Origin: Physcomitrium patens
Taxonomy: Eukaryota; Streptophyta; Bryopsida; Funariales; Funariaceae
Direction of reading: 5' to 3'
DNA length: 64,000 nucleotides
NCBI RefSeq assembly: GCF_000002425.4
Contig: NC_037257.1
Span: forward strand, 8,700,247-8,764,246
The position numbers were made by a program, and so were the translations under genes. Positions 61,370 to 64,000 of the stretch are shown in pieces (positions within the stretch are counted from its first letter, which is position 1; each line of letters begins with the position of its first letter). The notes beneath the pieces were generated by a model. It saw only the letters and a list, made by a program, of their open reading frames with translations. It searched no databases and was not told the origin of the DNA.

Positions 61370-64000
61370 AGGTATAAAGAGGAGGTACTCTCGCGAGATG
61401 AAGGTGCCTTTGATGCGAGTTTTATTGGTATATTGGAGAATGGAAATATTATGTATAAGAAAGTTCATGATTTTAAAAGAAAAGAAAGAAAAAGATTATA
61501 TGATATTGAAGGACAATTACGCAAGATAGGTACATTGCAAGATGATGAGAGGATTTTGGGTGTTTATGAAGAAAATGGACTGGAAGATTCATTGGAATTG
61601 ATTACATCTATTGGATTAGGGGATAATGATAAGATTGTTGAGATTCATTCGAGAGAGGTTTATACCATGCTTGAATCTTTTCAAGCACCAGAAGTCACAG
61701 TAGAGACGAGATATAAAACGGCAGATAAGAAGGTAAAGCCTATTGCCGGACCATTACCAGAGGATTCTAAAGAACAAATGGGAGAAGCATCAAAAGAAGC
61801 GAGTTTAAGAGATCCAATGAGTATTGGACATCAGTTTACTGAAAAGACTTTTGAAGAATTGAAGATTGGTTCTGATGGTTCTTTATTGCTGAAGGAAATT
61901 ACTTGCTTCAAAAAAATGTTGGCTAAACAAGGTAGATCGTTTGCCTTCGAATCTCATGAAATTGGGTGTGTGGATCCAAATATTATAACACCTATGGTTA
62001 TCTTCACTGTACCGCATGTACCTTGGAATCTAAGACCGATTCCAGTACCGAGGGCACATTTACCTAAATTGGTGGAACTATTGAAAGAAAAGATAAAGAT
62101 GAAAATATTAGAACCTTCATTTGCGCCGTATTCTAGTTGATGGTTTACGGTACCTAAGAAGAATGGGTCACTGCGGTTTATTCAAGATATGCAGCCGGTG
62201 AATGCTTTAACTGTCAGGAATGCAGGAATAGGACCTATTGTGGATGAATTTGCTGAGGCGTTTGCTGGAAGGGCGATCTATTCAATTGGTGATTTGTATT
62301 CAGGTTATAATCAATTTCAACTTGCCGAAGGAAGTAGAGATATGACAACGATGAGAACACCGCTTGGATTGGTTAGAATGTGCACTCTTTCTCAAGGCGC
62401 GACCAACTCAGTTGCGCATATGATGAATGGGATGAATAAGGTATTGAGAGATTTTATTCCGGAAAGGACTATTCTATTTTATTCTGGATGATGTTCCAAT
62501 AAAAGGGTGCAGAGAAGGAGACAAGGATGAAACTTTAGATACGAGGGGGTGTCGCAGATATGTTGTTGATCATATACAAGATTGTGAAAAGATTTTAACT
62601 CGGCTTGGAGAAGTTCATCTTACATTATCGGGTATGAAGTCCGTATTTGGAGTGCGAGAGGTTGTAATTGTTGGACATTTATGCGGATCTTACGGAAGAA
62701 AACCAGATCCGACTAAAGTTGATGCAATTGGAAGGATGAAAGAGGATTGTGGTTCTTTAACAGAGGTTCGCAGATATTTGGGTGCATGTGTATTTTATCG
62801 AATCTGGATCCCTCATTTTGCTCACATAGCGGATCCATTATATGAACTGTTACGCAAGGGTTACCGATTTGAATGGGAAGAAAGGCATATTCAAGCAATG
62901 CAAAGATTGAAGAAATTATTGATGTCACCTCCAATATTGAGGAAGGTTGATTATAAGTGCAATAGACCAGTGATTCTTACTGTAGACGTTAGTCCAATTA
63001 CCGTTGGATGGGCTGTAGGTCAAGATGATTCGAATGGGAGTAGATTTGCAGTTCGATTTGGGGCTAAAGTTTTAAGTATTCATCAGCGTGCATATTCGCA
63101 AGTCAAAAGAGAACTTTGGGGAGTTGTTTCGGCTATGAAAGCTGAAAAGAACTATTTGATTGGGACAGTAGTAGTAATTGAAACAGATTGCTTGCCATTG
63201 CTTGGAATGATTATTAACTGTTCAACGCTAGATATTTCAATGTTGAGATGGATTGCTTATACTAAGTCACTAAATCAAGAATTCAAGCATATCACTGGAA
63301 AGGACAATTTAGTAGCAGACATGTTATCTCGAGCAAGATACGAGAGGGAGGACAAAATGGTTGAAGACATTGATGATGTCGGATTGAAATTCTATTCAAT
63401 ATCAAATCTCAATAGAGAAAACAAGCTATTTCTTGAAGAATCTTATGAAGGAGAATTATTGGATATTGGTCATTATTTGAATACCTTGTCTAAGCAGGGG
63501 AATTGGTCTACAGAAAAATTCAAACAAATAAGAAAAAAACCATATGGATTTTTACTTCGAGATGGATTCTTATGGAAGAGACCGAAGAAAGGAATTGAGA
63601 TGCCACAACGAGTGATAGGCAAAAGGGAAGAAAAACTAAAATTATTAAAGGAGTTTCATGATAGTTTATGGGCAGGGCATAGAGGAATCTGGGCTACTTT
63701 TGCTAAACTCAAGGAACGATATTGGTGGAAAAATATGTATCGAGATGTGCTCTCATTTGTAGAGTCATGTGAAATCTGTCAATCGTATTCTAATATCCGA
63801 CATCGAGATGGTCTTCATCCTACGTATCCTCTGGCTATTCATTTTAAATGGGTTATTGATTTGGTTATTATGCCGGTTGGGTTATGGCAGATGAGATATT
63901 TGGTTTTGGCTCGTGAAGATTTATCAAATCAAGTAGAAGGAAGAACATTGAGGACAAAATTTACAGAGGGGATTTGTAGGTTTTTGCTTGAAGATGTCAT
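61370..64000 (+). pseudogene. Element F RT-RNase H-integrase
   Basis: RT starts near 61,990 (FTVPHVPWNLRPIPVPRAHL), with PKKNGSLRFIQDMQPVN, YSIGDLYSGYNQFQLA and the DDVPIKG palm region. The thumb is GRKPDPTKVDAIGRMKEDC. RNase H has LTVDVSPITVGWAVGQ and ETDCLPLLGMI. Integrase HHCC is followed by the start of the core (FKWVIDLVIMPVGLWQMRYL) at the window edge. The catalytic core is not fully in view. A handful of breaks. Confidence 0.8.

Larger units (their letters stand above)
57597..64000 (+). mobile_element. Element F: Ty3/gypsy retrotransposon of fungal-like type, 5' LTR to integrase, cut by window edge
   Basis: Plus strand. The LTR (57,597-58,913) is followed by a primer-site candidate, gag (about 59.0-60.5 kb), a linker, protease (60.9-61.35 kb), RT (about 61.9-62.8 kb), RNase H (about 62.95-63.35 kb) and integrase (from about 63.45 kb, cut at 64,000). 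GC is near that of the host genes, and coding similarity is continuous over long stretches. The element is therefore young relative to region 1, though broken in a handful of places. The integrase words HDSLWAGHRGIWATFAKL, YWWKNMYRDV, CEICQ and YLVLAREDLSNQVEGR are of a type I associate with basidiomycete gypsy elements. Confidence 0.85.

Noticed and set aside
1-64000. CRISPR arrays, rRNA or tRNA genes, organelle DNA
   Set aside because: No regular repeat-spacer array, conserved rRNA block or cloverleaf was seen; gene structure and elements are nuclear plant type.

Overview
The window is plant nuclear DNA, most likely from a bryophyte and probably a moss. Three things suggest this. The two intact genes are plant-type, including a 3-beta-HSD/decarboxylase fused to a reticulon domain. 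The main retroelement family has a Ty3/gypsy pol with a chromodomain that reads like the Tcn1-type chromoviruses known from mosses and fungi. Intergenic DNA is extremely AT-rich with long (TA)n tracts. No ribosomal or transfer RNA gene, CRISPR array or bacterial feature was seen. The species is inference; the gene and element families are read from the sequence.

Region 1 (1-44.4 kb) is a retrotransposon graveyard built as a nested stack. A chromovirus on the minus strand (element D, about 3,022-39,561) was opened twice. It received a plus-strand relative (A, 6,861-15,550, perfect TGAGG duplication) and, only 198 bp away, a non-autonomous LTR element (E, 15,749-37,797). A carries two solo LTRs of another family. 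E carries a minus-strand Tat/Athila-like gypsy element (B, 17,288-26,391) and a third chromovirus (C, 29,221-37,118). C's own 5' LTR was split by a solo LTR of the B family (29,545-30,877), and C holds a further B-family LTR fragment near its 3' end. Copia remnants lie outside the stack on both sides (about 540-1,160 and 41,180-44,230). All are fossils with many breaks and a strong drift of G/C to A/T.

Region 2 (44.5-51.9 kb) is a small island of higher GC with two host genes, both on the minus strand. One is a nine-exon RAD51C homologue (45,382-48,226), a homologous-recombination ATPase. The other is an apparently intronless sterol-4-alpha-carboxylate 3-dehydrogenase (49,636-51,387) with an ER-anchoring reticulon tail and a CT-rich upstream region. 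They share no pathway; one serves DNA repair and meiosis, the other sterol synthesis.

Region 3 (52-57.6 kb) is AT-rich and gene-poor. It holds a diverged solo LTR of the E family (from 54,084), a chromovirus LTR fragment (from about 56,936) and a Tc1/mariner transposase remnant that seems to have landed in that LTR.

Region 4 (57,597-64,000) is the 5' LTR and most of gag-pol of another Ty3/gypsy element (F). It is far less decayed than the rest, and its pol resembles a type I associate with basidiomycete fungi. It runs off the right edge. Its LTR tips match those of the solo LTRs inside A and of another LTR piece at 2,055-3,016.
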